Numbered from the stretch's first letter, positions 1 through 9,497 are shown. The stretch is 42,432 bases of DNA from an uncultured Bacteroidota bacterium (GCA_903905065.1 CAIVEW010000090.1:1-42432), one strand, 5' to 3'. Numbers and translations: made by a program. The notes: a model not told the origin generated them from the letters alone.

Positions 1-892
1 ACCAGAACAAGTGCTGGTAAAGGATAGCCGAACCGCCGATGTGCGGTAATGCCTTGCCACCAATGAATATCTCAGAAAGGTAGAAGCTGGTGCCAAGGTT
101 ACGGTCGAATATGAGGAGCACAACACCTGAGAACAGCACAGGGAATGAAAGTACGCCTAATACCGCTGTAAACAGCAGCGCCCAACAGGTGAGTGGCATG
201 CGCGTCATGGTCATACCCTTAGTACGCATATTCAATATGGTAACAATGTAGTTGAGACCGCCGAGAAGAGACGACACAACGAAAAGCGCCATACCCATCA
301 ACCAAAGATCCATGCCCACACCTGAGCCAAGAGATGCTTCTCTCAGCGCACTCAGCGGAGGATAAGTTGTCCAGCCACCTGATGCAGGCCCTGTTTCAAC
401 GAACAGGGAAGCGAACATAAGGATACTTGCCGCAAAGAAGAACCAGTAGGAAAGCATGTTCATGAAAGGAGACGCCATGTCACGGGCACCTACCTGAAGA
501 GGAATGAGCAGGTTCGCAAAAGTACCGCTGAGGCCAGCTGTAAGTACAAAGAACACAAGTATGGTACCGTGCATGGTAACCAATGCGTAGTAAAACTCAG
601 GAGACAGCTTGCCACCCTTCGCCCAGTCGCCAAGGAACTTCTCCAGAATAGGAAACGTAGAATCAGGGAAACCAAGCTGCAGACGGAAAAATACCGAGAA
701 CAATGCGCCTATGATCGCCCAGATAATACCGGTAACCATGAACTGCCTGGAAATGATCTTATGATCCTGGCTGAAAATGTATTTCCAGACAAAATGCTGT
801 TCGTGATGCTCATGGCCATGATGATCTGTAGGTGCGGAATCTCCGCCGTGCGCTACGTTTGGCCCTTCAATGATAATTCCTTCGTTATTCAT
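1..892 (-). CDS. coxA: Cytochrome c oxidase subunit I, N-terminal part (runs off left edge)
   Basis: Haem-copper oxidase catalytic subunit, which reduces O2 to water and pumps protons across the inner membrane. The ATG is at 892 and the frame stays open to base 1, giving about 297 residues. After a His-rich N-terminus (several HH/HEH clusters, residues ~24-33) come hydrophobic helices. The TMHGT motif near residue 107 carries the His expected to ligate the low-spin haem. Phe/Leu-rich helices follow, and the visible part ends at QHLFW, the start of the conserved W-x-x-QHLFWFFGHPEVY block with the Cu(B) ligand region still outside the window. It is the last visible gene of the act-cox operon, 97 bases after coxB. 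The family is certain from motifs. Haem type and proton-channel class cannot be judged because the second half is missing. Confidence 0.95.
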   Translation of the reverse strand, partial: MNNEGIIIEGPNVAHGGDSAPTDHHGHEHHEQHFVWKYIFSQDHKIISRQFMVTGIIWAIIGALFSVFFRLQLGFPDSTFPILEKFLGDWAKGGKLSPEFYYALVTMHGTILVFFVLTAGLSGTFANLLIPLQVGARDMASPFMNMLSYWFFFAASILMFASLFVETGPASGGWTTYPPLSALREASLGSGVGMDLWLMGMALFVVSSLLGGLNYIVTILNMRTKGMTMTRMPLTCWALLFTAVLGVLSFPVLFSGVVLLIFDRNLGTSFYLSEIFIGGKALPHIGGSAILYQHLFW

Positions 893-989
893 TTTTTGCA
901 CTTTTGTGGCTAAATATTCTTAGCCGATTATTTCATCTGAATATTATTTTTCTTTTCTTCTACTCACTATTCTATCACCTTTCAAATGG

Positions 990-2039
990 TCATTTCATCG
1001 TTACTTGTTTCTTCAAGCTATCGGCCTTGGGCGCTTTTGAACTGTCCATAGCAGGCGCTGCAGAAGGGTTGTTAGCGGCGTAGTAAGTCTGCTGGGTGGC
1101 CATCCACTTATCATAGTCGGCCTGGGTTTGTACGATAACAGTACCACGCATGGAATAGTGGCCCTTTCCGCAAAGCTGGTCACAAGCTATTTCATAAACG
1201 AAATCAGGATTTTTGGTGATCTGCTTCATGGAATCAGTAGTGATAGTAGGGATGAACCACAGCGTGGTAGTGATACCAGGCACGGCGTCCATTTTCATTC
1301 GGAAGTGCGGCAGACCTACATCATGTATCACGTCACGTGAATTGATAAGCAGTTTCACCGGCTTGTTAACAACGACGTGCAGTTCACCATTCTGTGAAAT
1401 GATATCATCCATGTTATGCGGGTCGCTCCAGTCGAGACCCATTACGTTGTTCGCATCATTGATCTTGCGAAAATCCCTCTTACCCAACTCATTGTCTTTA
1501 CCAGGGTAACGGATCATCCAGTTGAACTGCTTGCCCATTACTTCTACTACAGTTGCATCAGGAGGCGCAGGAGAAGTTACATCGTACCAGTTACGAAGGC
1601 CGATAGCCACCAGGATAGCCATTGCAATAGCGGGGATAGTTGTCCAGATCAACTCCAGCTTATTATTGTGCGCGAAGAAGAACGACGTCCGTTTTTCAGT
1701 TGACTGGTATTTAAAGCAAAACCAAAAAAGAACGCCTTGCGTAAGAAAGAACACAATACCGCAAACCATAGTTGTCGTCAGGAACATCTTATCGTAGTTC
1801 ACACCAGTGCGGCACGCAGCAATAGGAAGGAGTCTGTCCTGGAACATCGCATTACATTCCCAAATACCCCAGCAGCCCAGCGGGAACATCAGCAATAACA
1901 GGACGGCAATAACACGGTTGGTCTGTGCTTTTACTTTTTCCTGTCCGCGCAATACCCCTGCGTATTCGCTCGCTTTACCGATCTGGTATATGACGATGAA
2001 TACCAGGATTATCAATGCAATTGTTATAAATGCCGACAT
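990..2039 (-). CDS. coxB: Cytochrome c oxidase subunit II with Cu(A) site and four TM helices
   Basis: Subunit II accepts electrons from the upstream alternative complex III or a cytochrome c and passes them to subunit I through the dinuclear Cu(A) centre. The protein has 349 residues. The C-terminal cupredoxin domain carries the complete Cu(A) signature: an upstream His (HDVGLPHF, ~residue 240) and CDQLCGKGHYSM (~285-297) with two Cys, His and Met. The N-terminus shows four hydrophobic segments (about residues 5-25, 43-63, 86-108 and 128-148), two more than the classical subunit II hairpin. There is no C-terminal cytochrome c domain, consistent with direct supply from ActA/ActE. It lies 55 bases after actF. 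An A-rich repeat sits immediately 5' of the ATG at 2039. Confidence 0.95.
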   Translation of the reverse strand: MSAFITIALIILVFIVIYQIGKASEYAGVLRGQEKVKAQTNRVIAVLLLLMFPLGCWGIWECNAMFQDRLLPIAACRTGVNYDKMFLTTTMVCGIVFFLTQGVLFWFCFKYQSTEKRTSFFFAHNNKLELIWTTIPAIAMAILVAIGLRNWYDVTSPAPPDATVVEVMGKQFNWMIRYPGKDNELGKRDFRKINDANNVMGLDWSDPHNMDDIISQNGELHVVVNKPVKLLINSRDVIHDVGLPHFRMKMDAVPGITTTLWFIPTITTDSMKQITKNPDFVYEIACDQLCGKGHYSMRGTVIVQTQADYDKWMATQQTYYAANNPSAAPAMDSSKAPKADSLKKQVTMK

Positions 2040-2043
2040 AATA

Positions 2044-2085
2044 TATTAAAATTCAAAAGTCAAAATTCAATGAAATCAAAAAACA
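2044..2085 (-). repeat. Degenerate 7-nt-period element 5' of coxB
   Basis: Plus strand reads as repeated AAATTCAAAAGTCAAAATTC-type units, so in the sense of coxB it reads TTTTGA(C/A)TTTTGAATTTT. It fills most of the actF-coxB spacer and touches the coxB start. The same kind of element precedes actE/actD/actC/actB spacers, the SDR gene and the SpmAB gene. Confidence 0.6.
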
Positions 2086-2094
2086 CAATTATTA

Positions 2095-3321
2095 CTAGCT
2101 TAAATGCACTACTGTTTCTTTCAACAACAGGTTATTAGCCGGTACCAGCGACGATTTTGTGAGTGTACGTGATACACAAAATATCAGGATACCTGCAAAG
2201 CCCATAAATATGCCAATTTCGTACCAGTTGATGTGCCAGTTCTCGCCAAGCGGGCCGGGCATTACCATCTGGAAATAATCTAACCAATGGCCGAATATGA
2301 TAACCATCGCCATGAACGTAACTGTAAAGTAGTTGCGCTTGCTGGGACGAGCCATCAGTATCAATATCGGCATGCAGAAGTTGATGATGAAGTTAGCATA
2401 GAATATGATGCTGTAAGGCCCCTGCTGGCGCATCTTAAAATAGAAGGTCTCATCGGGCTGGTTGGAATACCATATCAGCATGTACTGTGCGAACCACAGG
2501 TATGTCCAGAAGATACTGAATGCAAACATGAACTTACCGAGGTCATGCATGTGCTCCTTAGTAACCAATTCCAAGTTGCCCTGGTTCTTGAGATACACAA
2601 CCCACAACAGTATTAGGGACATGCCGCTTACAAATGCGCTTGCAAAAGTGTACCAGCTAAACAGCGTGGAGTACCAGTGTGCCTGCACACTCATGATCCA
2701 CAACCATGGGCCGGTGCTCATCTGGGTAAGTGCGTATACCAAAAGGAACAGACCAGACAAACGGAAAACCTTCCAGTATATCTTTGTATCATTTTTAGGT
2801 GCGCTCTCCTGTGCAATGGACATCGCCCGGAATTTGCGACCGAAGAAAGACCAAAGCGCTACAGTAACGAGCGTAAAGCCGACAAACATCCCCTTATTCA
2901 GGAAAACCTTTTTACCGAAAAGGATCTTGTCTTTGCCCGGCTCTGCTTCAGTAACCCATTTGTAAATGGTATTTACACCATTAGCATCTTTGAAAGTAAA
3001 TACGATCATGAACATAACCACCGCAGCGATGGTACCAAATACCCACACATTAGCACCAATGGCTTCCGGAACACGGCGGTACGCAACCAGCCACGAACCT
3101 TGTGCCAGGGAAACAGCAGCCTGGATAAATATGCTTACGGTAGTAATGAGCAGAAAAAATACGCTGTCGTGCAGCAACACCGCCCAAAAGCGGGCGCGCT
3201 CTACATCGTTGTGGCTCATCGCCAGGCAAGCAATACCACCTACCAATGCCGCTATCCCAACAACTATGAGGAAGAGGCTGGTATTTCTTAAGCGTGCGGG
3301 TATCTCAAAACGGTCATTCAT
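2095..3321 (-). CDS. actF: Alternative complex III subunit ActF (quinol:cytochrome c oxidoreductase membrane subunit)
   Basis: Integral membrane subunit of alternative complex III, related to the NrfD-like ActC and proposed to line quinol-binding or proton-translocating helices. The start is the ATG at 3321, giving 408 residues; a TTG four codons upstream is less likely. About ten hydrophobic helices are visible, beginning near residue 14 (SLFLIVVGIAALVGGIACL) and ending near residue 390. Aromatic- and charge-rich loops such as FWTYLWFAQYMLIWYSNQPD (~275-295) are typical of this family. It sits 25 bases downstream of actE and 55 upstream of coxB, so it is clearly inside the act-cox transcription unit. 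The assignment rests on position in the canonical actABCDEF order and on the helix pattern. Confidence 0.93.
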   Translation of the reverse strand: MNDRFEIPARLRNTSLFLIVVGIAALVGGIACLAMSHNDVERARFWAVLLHDSVFFLLITTVSIFIQAAVSLAQGSWLVAYRRVPEAIGANVWVFGTIAAVVMFMIVFTFKDANGVNTIYKWVTEAEPGKDKILFGKKVFLNKGMFVGFTLVTVALWSFFGRKFRAMSIAQESAPKNDTKIYWKVFRLSGLFLLVYALTQMSTGPWLWIMSVQAHWYSTLFSWYTFASAFVSGMSLILLWVVYLKNQGNLELVTKEHMHDLGKFMFAFSIFWTYLWFAQYMLIWYSNQPDETFYFKMRQQGPYSIIFYANFIINFCMPILILMARPSKRNYFTVTFMAMVIIFGHWLDYFQMVMPGPLGENWHINWYEIGIFMGFAGILIFCVSRTLTKSSLVPANNLLLKETVVHLS

Positions 3322-3355
3322 TGTATGCAACTTTTATTAAAATACGTTCTAAAAT

Positions 3356-4012
3356 TTACTTAGTTTTCTTGTCTTCCAATTTTGCCATCATCGGTGCCTT
3401 AACTGAATCAGGCTTAGCAGTTGCTTCACCAAGTGTAAAAGCGTCGCCGCCGTTCTTAGACTGGAACTGCTTGATATAGGCAATTACCATCCAGCGTTGT
3501 TTAGCATCGAGCTGAGCCGCATATGAGCCCATCATGTTCTTGCCATATTTAGCGGCAGCAAACATCTGGCCAACCGGCATATGCAGGTATTTTGCGTCCT
3601 TAAAATTAGCAGGCATTGATGCAAATTTTCCACTGGCATAAAGAGGGCCCTGTCCGTCAAGGTTCGTCCCGTGGCAGATACCGCAGTAGATATTGAATAA
3701 CCGGCGGCCTTCGTTCAGCTCGTCTGCATTAAACCGCATAGAAGTAGTGAATGTTTTATAAGCGGTAGTGTCGCCTTCTTTCAGGTGATCTGGCAGCTGG
3801 TGGCCACGTGCAACGGCACCGGTAACCGGCAGACGGCTGGTCATGCTGTCTGCGAAATTGGGATTGGAAGTATAGGCATCGTAAGCACGCGAGTAGGTCA
3901 TATCCGGTGCATATATATGGCCCGGAGTACGGCGTATGTTACCTGAGTCGCACGACACAAGCGATACGGTGAGTACCAGGCATGCTATCAATATGCTTTT
4001 AATCTTGTTCAT
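3356..4012 (-). CDS. actE: Alternative complex III subunit ActE, monohaem cytochrome c lipoprotein
   Basis: Periplasmic c-type cytochrome of alternative complex III, 218 residues. A signal peptide ends in a lipobox (LTVSLVSC, Cys21), so the mature protein should be lipid-anchored. One CxxCH haem motif (CGICH, ~residue 112) is followed by a Met-rich stretch (KNMMGSYAAQL, ~160-170) that can supply the axial Met. The fold is a class I cytochrome c (cytochrome C oxidase cbb3-type/III-like domain). In the complex this haem is thought to lie on the electron exit route together with ActA. Spacing is 52 bases after actD and 25 before actF. Confidence 0.94.
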   Translation of the reverse strand: MNKIKSILIACLVLTVSLVSCDSGNIRRTPGHIYAPDMTYSRAYDAYTSNPNFADSMTSRLPVTGAVARGHQLPDHLKEGDTTAYKTFTTSMRFNADELNEGRRLFNIYCGICHGTNLDGQGPLYASGKFASMPANFKDAKYLHMPVGQMFAAAKYGKNMMGSYAAQLDAKQRWMVIAYIKQFQSKNGGDAFTLGEATAKPDSVKAPMMAKLEDKKTK

Positions 4013-4052
4013 AATTATAAATCAAAATTCAAAAATCAAAAATCAAAACTAA
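4013..4052 (-). repeat. Degenerate 7-nt-period element 5' of actE
   Basis: Plus strand carries AAATCAAAATTCAAAAATC-type units between the actE start (4012) and the actD stop (4065). Same family as at 2044, 4651, 9423, 12734 and 20545, and in the same orientation relative to the downstream gene. Confidence 0.6.
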
Positions 4053-4064
4053 CCTCCTCCTGCG

Positions 4065-4646
4065 CTACCCTGCGTTCAACGCTTCATAAGGTTCTTTTTT
4101 ATCCCAGCGGCCATACCACCAGCCCGCTTCAGCCATTTGCACATTTACTTCCTTAGCTCCTGTCGCCTTTAGAAAAGCTGTGGTTTCCTGCTCAGACATA
4201 TGACTATTGATCTCGATAGCCATTACAAACAGATCATCACTCTGACGGGGATGAAAAACGTGTTTCTTAACACCCGGCATGATTTGGTTGAGGTAGCAGA
4301 AAGTAAGCGTCATACCTACTGCTGCGAAAAGAACTGTAAGCTCGAACGTGATCGGTATCCAGGCTGGTAATGCAAAGTGAGGTTTACCACCGTAGATAAT
4401 GGGCCAGTCGGAGCAGAATATCCAGGAAATAAAACCTACCGCCGTGGACGTACCGCACAGGCCGTAGATGAAACCCGCAATGTGCAGGTCTGTACCTTTC
4501 AGGCCCATAGCCTCATCAAGCCCATGCACTGCAAATGGTGTGTAGATATCGTGTATCTTATAACCGCTGCTGCGCACCTTTTTAACCGCAGGAAACAATA
4601 CTTCCTCGTCATCGTAAGCCGCTACTGCAAATTTTTTTATAGCCAT
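4065..4646 (-). CDS. actD: Alternative complex III subunit ActD (DUF3341)
   Basis: Subunit of alternative complex III, 193 residues, DUF3341 family. The N-terminal soluble part (residues ~1-55) has the family's ferredoxin-like pattern (FAVAAYDDEEVLFPAVKKVR, then YDIHTPF-like IHDIYTPFAVHGLD). Two TM helices follow (~58-80 and ~97-120), then a C-terminal soluble tail with the conserved GAKEV...E phrase. The ATG at 4646 is the only sensible start. It packs against ActC/ActF in the known complexes and carries no cofactor. Spacing is 48 bases from actC and 52 from actE. Confidence 0.94.
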   Translation of the reverse strand: MAIKKFAVAAYDDEEVLFPAVKKVRSSGYKIHDIYTPFAVHGLDEAMGLKGTDLHIAGFIYGLCGTSTAVGFISWIFCSDWPIIYGGKPHFALPAWIPITFELTVLFAAVGMTLTFCYLNQIMPGVKKHVFHPRQSDDLFVMAIEINSHMSEQETTAFLKATGAKEVNVQMAEAGWWYGRWDKKEPYEALNAG

Positions 4647-4650
4647 TTTA

Positions 4651-4686
4651 TTGAAAATTCAAAAATCAAAAGTCAAAAATCAAAAC
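4651..4686 (-). repeat. Degenerate 7-nt-period element 5' of actD
   Basis: Four tandem TCAAAAN-type units on the plus strand between the actD ATG (4646) and the actC stop (4695). Confidence 0.6.
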
Positions 4687-4694
4687 CTACTCAA

Positions 4695-6158
4695 TTAATG
4701 TGCTGCATCCAACACATGCTCTTCATCATGATGGGTTGTAGCAATATGGATGAAATCTTCAGCGCTTTGGTTGTCGATCTTCTCCATGCCCCTCTTATAG
4801 TTATCGCCAGATGTTTTGAGTATGAACTTGATCTCATGAACGGCAACAACAGGGAAGTACTTGGCGAATAAGAAATAGCAGGTAAAGAACAGGCCAAACG
4901 TACCAAGGTAGAAACCAACCTCAGGCCATGTGGGGCTGTAGTAAGACCAGCTGCCCGGAACCCAGTCGCGGTAAGTAGAGGTAACGATGATCACGAAACG
5001 CTCGAACCACATACCGATGTTCACCACGATAGACATTACAAAAGTGAACGGTACATTACGGCGGAGTTTCTTAACCCAGAAGAGCTGAGGTGAAACCACG
5101 TTGCAGGTCATCATCGCCCAATAGCTCCACCAATATGGACCCATGATACGCCACTGGAACGCAGCCATTTCGCCCCATGACTGAGAGTACCACGATATGA
5201 ACAGCTCGGTAAGGTAAGCCACACCTACTATAGAACCGGTAAGCACAATGATCTTGTTCATTGCCTCCAGGTGGCCTATGGTAATGTATTCTTCAAGGTG
5301 AAGTATTTTACGTGTAAGTACCAAAAGCGTATTCACCATCGCGAAGCCGGAGAATACCGCACCAGCCACAAAGTATGGCGGGAAGATGGTAGTATGCCAT
5401 CCCGGTATAACCGAGGTAGCAAAGTCAAAAGATACTATGGTATGCACCGAAAGCACAAGTGGCGTAGAAAGACCAGCAAGTACCAGCCACAGCGCCTCAG
5501 CACGCTGCCAGCTCTTTGCAGTACCTGTCCAGCCGAAAGAAGCCAAGCCGTAAGCCATCTTGCGGAATTTAGTCTTGGCACGATCGCGGATAAGCGCAAA
5601 GTCAGGGACAAGGCCAGAATACCAGAACAATAAGGAAACGGTGAAGTAAGTAGAGATCGCGAACACGTCCCATAACAGCGGAGAATCGAAGTTTGGCCAA
5701 AGTGTACCACGTGTGTTAGGCAAAGGAAGTACCCAGAAACCATCCCATACACGACCCATGTGGAAGATAGGGAACTGGCCCGCACACATTACCGCAAAGA
5801 TCGTCATCGCTTCGGCGGCGCGGTTCACACCCGTACGCCAGCCCTGGCGGAACAGCAAAAGGATCGCAGAGATCAGTGTACCGGCATGGCCGATACCGAT
5901 CCACCATACGAAGTTGGTGATATCCCAGCCCCAACCCACGGTACGGTTAACGCCCCAGGTACCAAGGCCCCAATACACCGCCCAGGTCACAGAAAATATA
6001 CCATAGCCTAACAGTAATACTGAAAAGATGAATCCAACATACCACATGCGGCCCGGTTTACCCTCAATAGGCTTTATGATGTCTTCTGACACCTGGTGAT
6101 AATCCTTATCACCATCTACAAGCGGTTCTCTTACAAACGATTCGTACTTTAAATGCAT
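4695..6158 (-). CDS. actC: Alternative complex III subunit ActC (NrfD-like quinol-oxidising membrane subunit)
   Basis: Polysulfide-reductase/NrfD-family integral membrane protein, 487 residues with about ten TM helices. It is the expected quinol oxidation site of alternative complex III, passing electrons to the Fe-S clusters of ActB. Family signatures include the WWIGIGHAGTLISAILLLFR stretch (~105-124), MCAGQFPIFHMGR (~145-157), with His in helix positions used in the quinol pocket, and HTIVSFDFA (~240-248). The C-terminal tail is cytoplasmic-like and His/Asp-rich (HHDEEHVLDAAH). The start ATG at 6158 gives the family's usual N-terminus. It lies between actB (117 bases upstream) and actD (48 downstream). 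Confidence 0.95.
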   Translation of the reverse strand: MHLKYESFVREPLVDGDKDYHQVSEDIIKPIEGKPGRMWYVGFIFSVLLLGYGIFSVTWAVYWGLGTWGVNRTVGWGWDITNFVWWIGIGHAGTLISAILLLFRQGWRTGVNRAAEAMTIFAVMCAGQFPIFHMGRVWDGFWVLPLPNTRGTLWPNFDSPLLWDVFAISTYFTVSLLFWYSGLVPDFALIRDRAKTKFRKMAYGLASFGWTGTAKSWQRAEALWLVLAGLSTPLVLSVHTIVSFDFATSVIPGWHTTIFPPYFVAGAVFSGFAMVNTLLVLTRKILHLEEYITIGHLEAMNKIIVLTGSIVGVAYLTELFISWYSQSWGEMAAFQWRIMGPYWWSYWAMMTCNVVSPQLFWVKKLRRNVPFTFVMSIVVNIGMWFERFVIIVTSTYRDWVPGSWSYYSPTWPEVGFYLGTFGLFFTCYFLFAKYFPVVAVHEIKFILKTSGDNYKRGMEKIDNQSAEDFIHIATTHHDEEHVLDAAH

Positions 6159-6170
6159 ATTAGTATTTTT

Positions 6171-6195
6171 AACCCCAAACCCCTGAAGGGGCTTT
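6171..6195. repeat. AAGCCCC...GGGGTTTGGGGTT palindromic repeat in the actB-actC spacer
   Basis: AACCCCAAACCCCTGAAGGG continues into GCTTT; its reverse complement matches the element at 34071-34097 (AAGCCCCTTC...GGG...TTGGGG). The core CCCCTGAAGGGG forms a short hairpin. It sits inside the operon, so it is not expected to be a strong terminator. Confidence 0.55.
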
Positions 6196-6275
6196 ACTTA
6201 AAATTACATTCTCAACTTATTTAAGGCCATGCCTCTCTTTAACTCAAATACGCTTTTCACCTCTCCACCTATCTC

Positions 6276-9200
6276 TTAAATATGATACTTTAAGAAGTCG
6301 TTCTTGTTCTCATCGAGCGCGTTGATTTCTTCTGTGTTCCTGATCTTCGCGAGGTAGTTAATGTTTGGCAGCGTATGTATATGCTCCAGCACGTAGAACG
6401 TACGCTCCATCTGCTCCTGCCTGCGCAGCTTGAATATATTGCTCTCCTTATCTTTCACATTACCAAACGTGATCGCATCAGTAGGACAAGCCTGCTGGCA
6501 AGCTGTCTTAGCCGCGCCATCCTTCATCGGGCGTCCTTCTTTCTTGGCAGCAAGCTTGGCTTCCTGCAGACGCTGAACGCAGAATGTACATTTTTCCATT
6601 ACACCGCGGCTGCGCACCGTTACATCCGGATTGAGCACCATACGGGTAAGGTCATCATTCATGTCATCACGGCGACCGTCTTCATAGATGTTATCTTCAA
6701 AACAATCTGCACCGTTCCAGTCCATCCAGTTGAAGTGACGTACTTTGTATGGGCAGTTGTTAGCGCAGTATTTGGTACCGATGCAACGGTTATAAGCCAT
6801 CTGGTTGAGGCCTTCCGAGCTGTGGTTGGTAGCTGATACCGGGCAAACGTTTTCGCAGGGTGCGTTATCGCAATGCTGGCACAGCATAGGCTGGAACACG
6901 GTCTGGATGGTGTCCGGATCATTCGGCATACCGCTGAAATAACGGTCGATGCGTATCCAGTGCATTTCATGTGCTTTCAGCGCATGATCTTTACCAACTA
7001 CAGAAATATTATTTTCAGCCTGGCAGCCTACAACGCAGGCCCCGCAACCTATACAAGTATTGAGGTCTATGGACATGCCCCACTTAACACCCTCGTAAGG
7101 ATAGTTAGGGTACATAGTGCCATGCTCACGATATCCTTCTTCACTGTTAGAATCTATAATCGGCTCTTTCGCTTCCTTACCTTCTTCCACCCAAGGATCG
7201 TGTGTGAACTCGGCTATTTCCTTTCCACGCTCTTTCAGCAATACATTCGGATCCTTCTTAAACTCGTCAAGTGTGTATTCATGCACCACAGGGCGCGCCT
7301 CATAGCTGTTGTGTGTCTGAATAACAGCTATTTCATATTTATCTTCTGTCTTTGCAACAGTTACCTCGGAGTGATGCTCCATGGTAAGCCCGTTGAAGGA
7401 CATAAACGGATAAGCATTCTTACCACCTTTGGTTGCATCGCTGGCTGCAGCACGGCCAACTTTTGCGTCGCGGCCATAGCCTGTAGCAATAGCCACCACT
7501 TCATTGTGCATACCGGGCACTACGATCACCGGCATAGTAACCGAATAACCGTTTGCGCCTTTGACAGTAACAACACGTTTTTTAGTATCTACTTCCGAGA
7601 AGCCGTTCAGTTCTGCATCCAGCTCTTTCGCGCGCTTGGGAGACACGCACAGGTAGTTGTCCCATACGGTCCTGGTGATCGGATCCGGCATTTCCTGCAG
7701 CCATGGGTTATTGCTCCATGCACCACCATGCCCTATGCCTATTTTCTGGTAAACAACAAGCTCAACGCCGCCCGTACCTTTCTTAGCTTGTATTTTCCCT
7801 ACTGCATCACCAACATTGCCTGCGAATTTCACGCCTCCATTTGGCATGTCACCTGCAGGCTCTACAATACCATCCTGCAATGCTTTGTCAAAAGCTTCCT
7901 GGCTGCCGAGTTTCTTCATCCAGTAGTCCTTCCAGAAATCAGCGTACGTCGTTGTCGCACCTGCCCAGGTAAGGAGTGTATCCTGGATAGCACGTGTCTC
8001 GAACAACGGTGCAATACCGGGCTGCATGAGGCTGAAATAATTTGGCTTCGGCTCTGCATCTCCCCAGCTTTCCAGGTAGTTATGGTCGGGTATTACGAAT
8101 TTGCATTTTTGCGCGGTCTCGTCCATGCGGTCAGCAAAAGAAACGGTCACCGGTACTTTTGCAAGTGCCGCAGTGAATTTTTTGCTGTCGAAATAATCAT
8201 ATACCGGGTTCACGCCGTGCAGGAATACAGAACCAACGGTTCCGGCATCCATAGCGGCGATCATATCGGCCATGTCCTTGTCAATACCCTGCTTGTAGTT
8301 GCTGGTACTAACCCAGTTTACAGTGACACCATTAGCGCCAATGCTGTCGTTGATGGCATTGATAACTGTCTGGATATTAATATCGTTGCTGCTGCCTACT
8401 ACAAGGCCATTGCCTTTCTTCAGGTCAGCCGCCGCTTTGGTAACAAGGCTGTTCAGCTTAGGGCTGCTCAGCGATGGCTGTGCTCCGTTAGCTATTGCAT
8501 TATACAACGCAACCGCCACTGCACCCATTTCAGAAGGCTTGCAGGTAGCGCGCTCATCTGCTACACCACCGGTGATCGTTTGCAGCGCTTCTATCTGGTA
8601 GTGTTTGGAAAGCTTAATGTTCTTAGCATTGATCTTACGGCCTTTTGAATATGCTTTTGCGTATTCGATCGGAGCGATCCATGTGCCCAGGAAGTCAGCG
8701 CCTATGCTTACAATCGTGCTTGCCTTATCGAAATGATAAGAAGGCAAAGTGCGCTTGCCGTAGCAGGCCTCATTTGCCAGGAGCATACCGGAATAAGAAT
8801 ACGCATCATATACGATGTGCTTTATATTCGGGTATTTGGCAAGGAACTGTGTGATGATCTCTTTTGTAGTAGGGCTAAGTATGGAAGCGGTAACCAGGTA
8901 GCCGGGTTTGCTGCTGATACCTTCCTTTACCAGGCGGTCGATCGCGTCAAATGTCGCTTCAGCGCCATCGGCATGTGGATGACGGATACGGGCTTTGTCG
9001 TAAAGATTCAGCACAGAAGCCTGCACCCTTGCAGAGGTACCGCCATGTGTAATAGAAGACATTTCATTACCTTCTACTTTAATAGGGCGGCCATCTCTTG
9101 TCTTAATAACGATGGGGCAATACTCGCCGCCATCAACGAAAGTAGATGCGTAATAGTTAGGGACGCCGGGAACAATGTCTTCCGGCTTAATAGCATAAGG

Positions 9201-9422
9201 AATTGCTTTGCGCACAGGCATTTCGCAACTTGCTACCAGGGTAGCGGCCAGTGTGCTGAAACCAAGGAATTTTAGAAAGTCGCGGCGTGGCGTGGTAGCG
9301 CCGAACATGCTGTCGCTCAGATCGAACGGCAACTCTTCTTTAAACTCATCACCTGCCACTTCTAAGTTGGCATTGATATTACTGAGTTCTTCCGGGCCCG
9401 ACCAATATTGTTTTTGACTCAT
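6276..9422 (-). CDS. actB: Alternative complex III subunit ActB (molybdopterin-oxidoreductase-like + 4Fe-4S ferredoxin fusion)
   Basis: Periplasmic Fe-S subunit that carries electrons from the quinol site to the cytochromes, 1048 residues. The N-terminus has a twin-arginine-like motif (RRDFLKFLGF, residues 46-55) followed by a hydrophobic stretch and lipobox-like ASC (Cys66), consistent with export and lipid anchoring. Residues ~70-740 are homologous to molybdopterin oxidoreductases, a domain known to have lost the Mo cofactor in this complex. The C-terminal ferredoxin part holds four Cys groups: CIGCGACVVGC (~787), CQHCDNAPCENVCP (~850), CIGTKYCANNCP (~880) and CTFC...CQQACP (~944-978). Fusion of the two parts is normal for ActB. 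The gene is 75 bases after actA. Confidence 0.96.
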   Translation of the reverse strand: MSQKQYWSGPEELSNINANLEVAGDEFKEELPFDLSDSMFGATTPRRDFLKFLGFSTLAATLVASCEMPVRKAIPYAIKPEDIVPGVPNYYASTFVDGGEYCPIVIKTRDGRPIKVEGNEMSSITHGGTSARVQASVLNLYDKARIRHPHADGAEATFDAIDRLVKEGISSKPGYLVTASILSPTTKEIITQFLAKYPNIKHIVYDAYSYSGMLLANEACYGKRTLPSYHFDKASTIVSIGADFLGTWIAPIEYAKAYSKGRKINAKNIKLSKHYQIEALQTITGGVADERATCKPSEMGAVAVALYNAIANGAQPSLSSPKLNSLVTKAAADLKKGNGLVVGSSNDINIQTVINAINDSIGANGVTVNWVSTSNYKQGIDKDMADMIAAMDAGTVGSVFLHGVNPVYDYFDSKKFTAALAKVPVTVSFADRMDETAQKCKFVIPDHNYLESWGDAEPKPNYFSLMQPGIAPLFETRAIQDTLLTWAGATTTYADFWKDYWMKKLGSQEAFDKALQDGIVEPAGDMPNGGVKFAGNVGDAVGKIQAKKGTGGVELVVYQKIGIGHGGAWSNNPWLQEMPDPITRTVWDNYLCVSPKRAKELDAELNGFSEVDTKKRVVTVKGANGYSVTMPVIVVPGMHNEVVAIATGYGRDAKVGRAAASDATKGGKNAYPFMSFNGLTMEHHSEVTVAKTEDKYEIAVIQTHNSYEARPVVHEYTLDEFKKDPNVLLKERGKEIAEFTHDPWVEEGKEAKEPIIDSNSEEGYREHGTMYPNYPYEGVKWGMSIDLNTCIGCGACVVGCQAENNISVVGKDHALKAHEMHWIRIDRYFSGMPNDPDTIQTVFQPMLCQHCDNAPCENVCPVSATNHSSEGLNQMAYNRCIGTKYCANNCPYKVRHFNWMDWNGADCFEDNIYEDGRRDDMNDDLTRMVLNPDVTVRSRGVMEKCTFCVQRLQEAKLAAKKEGRPMKDGAAKTACQQACPTDAITFGNVKDKESNIFKLRRQEQMERTFYVLEHIHTLPNINYLAKIRNTEEINALDENKNDFLKYHI

Positions 9423-9456
9423 ATTGCAAATTCAAAATTCAAAATTCAAAATTTTT
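9423..9456 (-). repeat. Tandem AAATTCA element 5' of actB
   Basis: At least four near-perfect AAATTCA units in tandem on the plus strand, abutting the actB start codon at 9422. It is the most regular copy of the family. Confidence 0.65.
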
Positions 9457-9497
9457 ACACTTCCTGGCAGCTATTGCGCTACCAGCTTTTGCCCAAA

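Noticed and set aside
908-925. Hairpin GGCTAA-N6-TTAGCC between coxB and coxA
   Set aside because: Only a 6-bp stem without a T-run and inside an operon; too weak to call a terminator or attenuator.
6873-8648. 591-codon plus-strand open frame
   Set aside because: Antisense to actB throughout; Cys/His-rich composition follows from the reverse frame of a conserved gene, no start context or domain.
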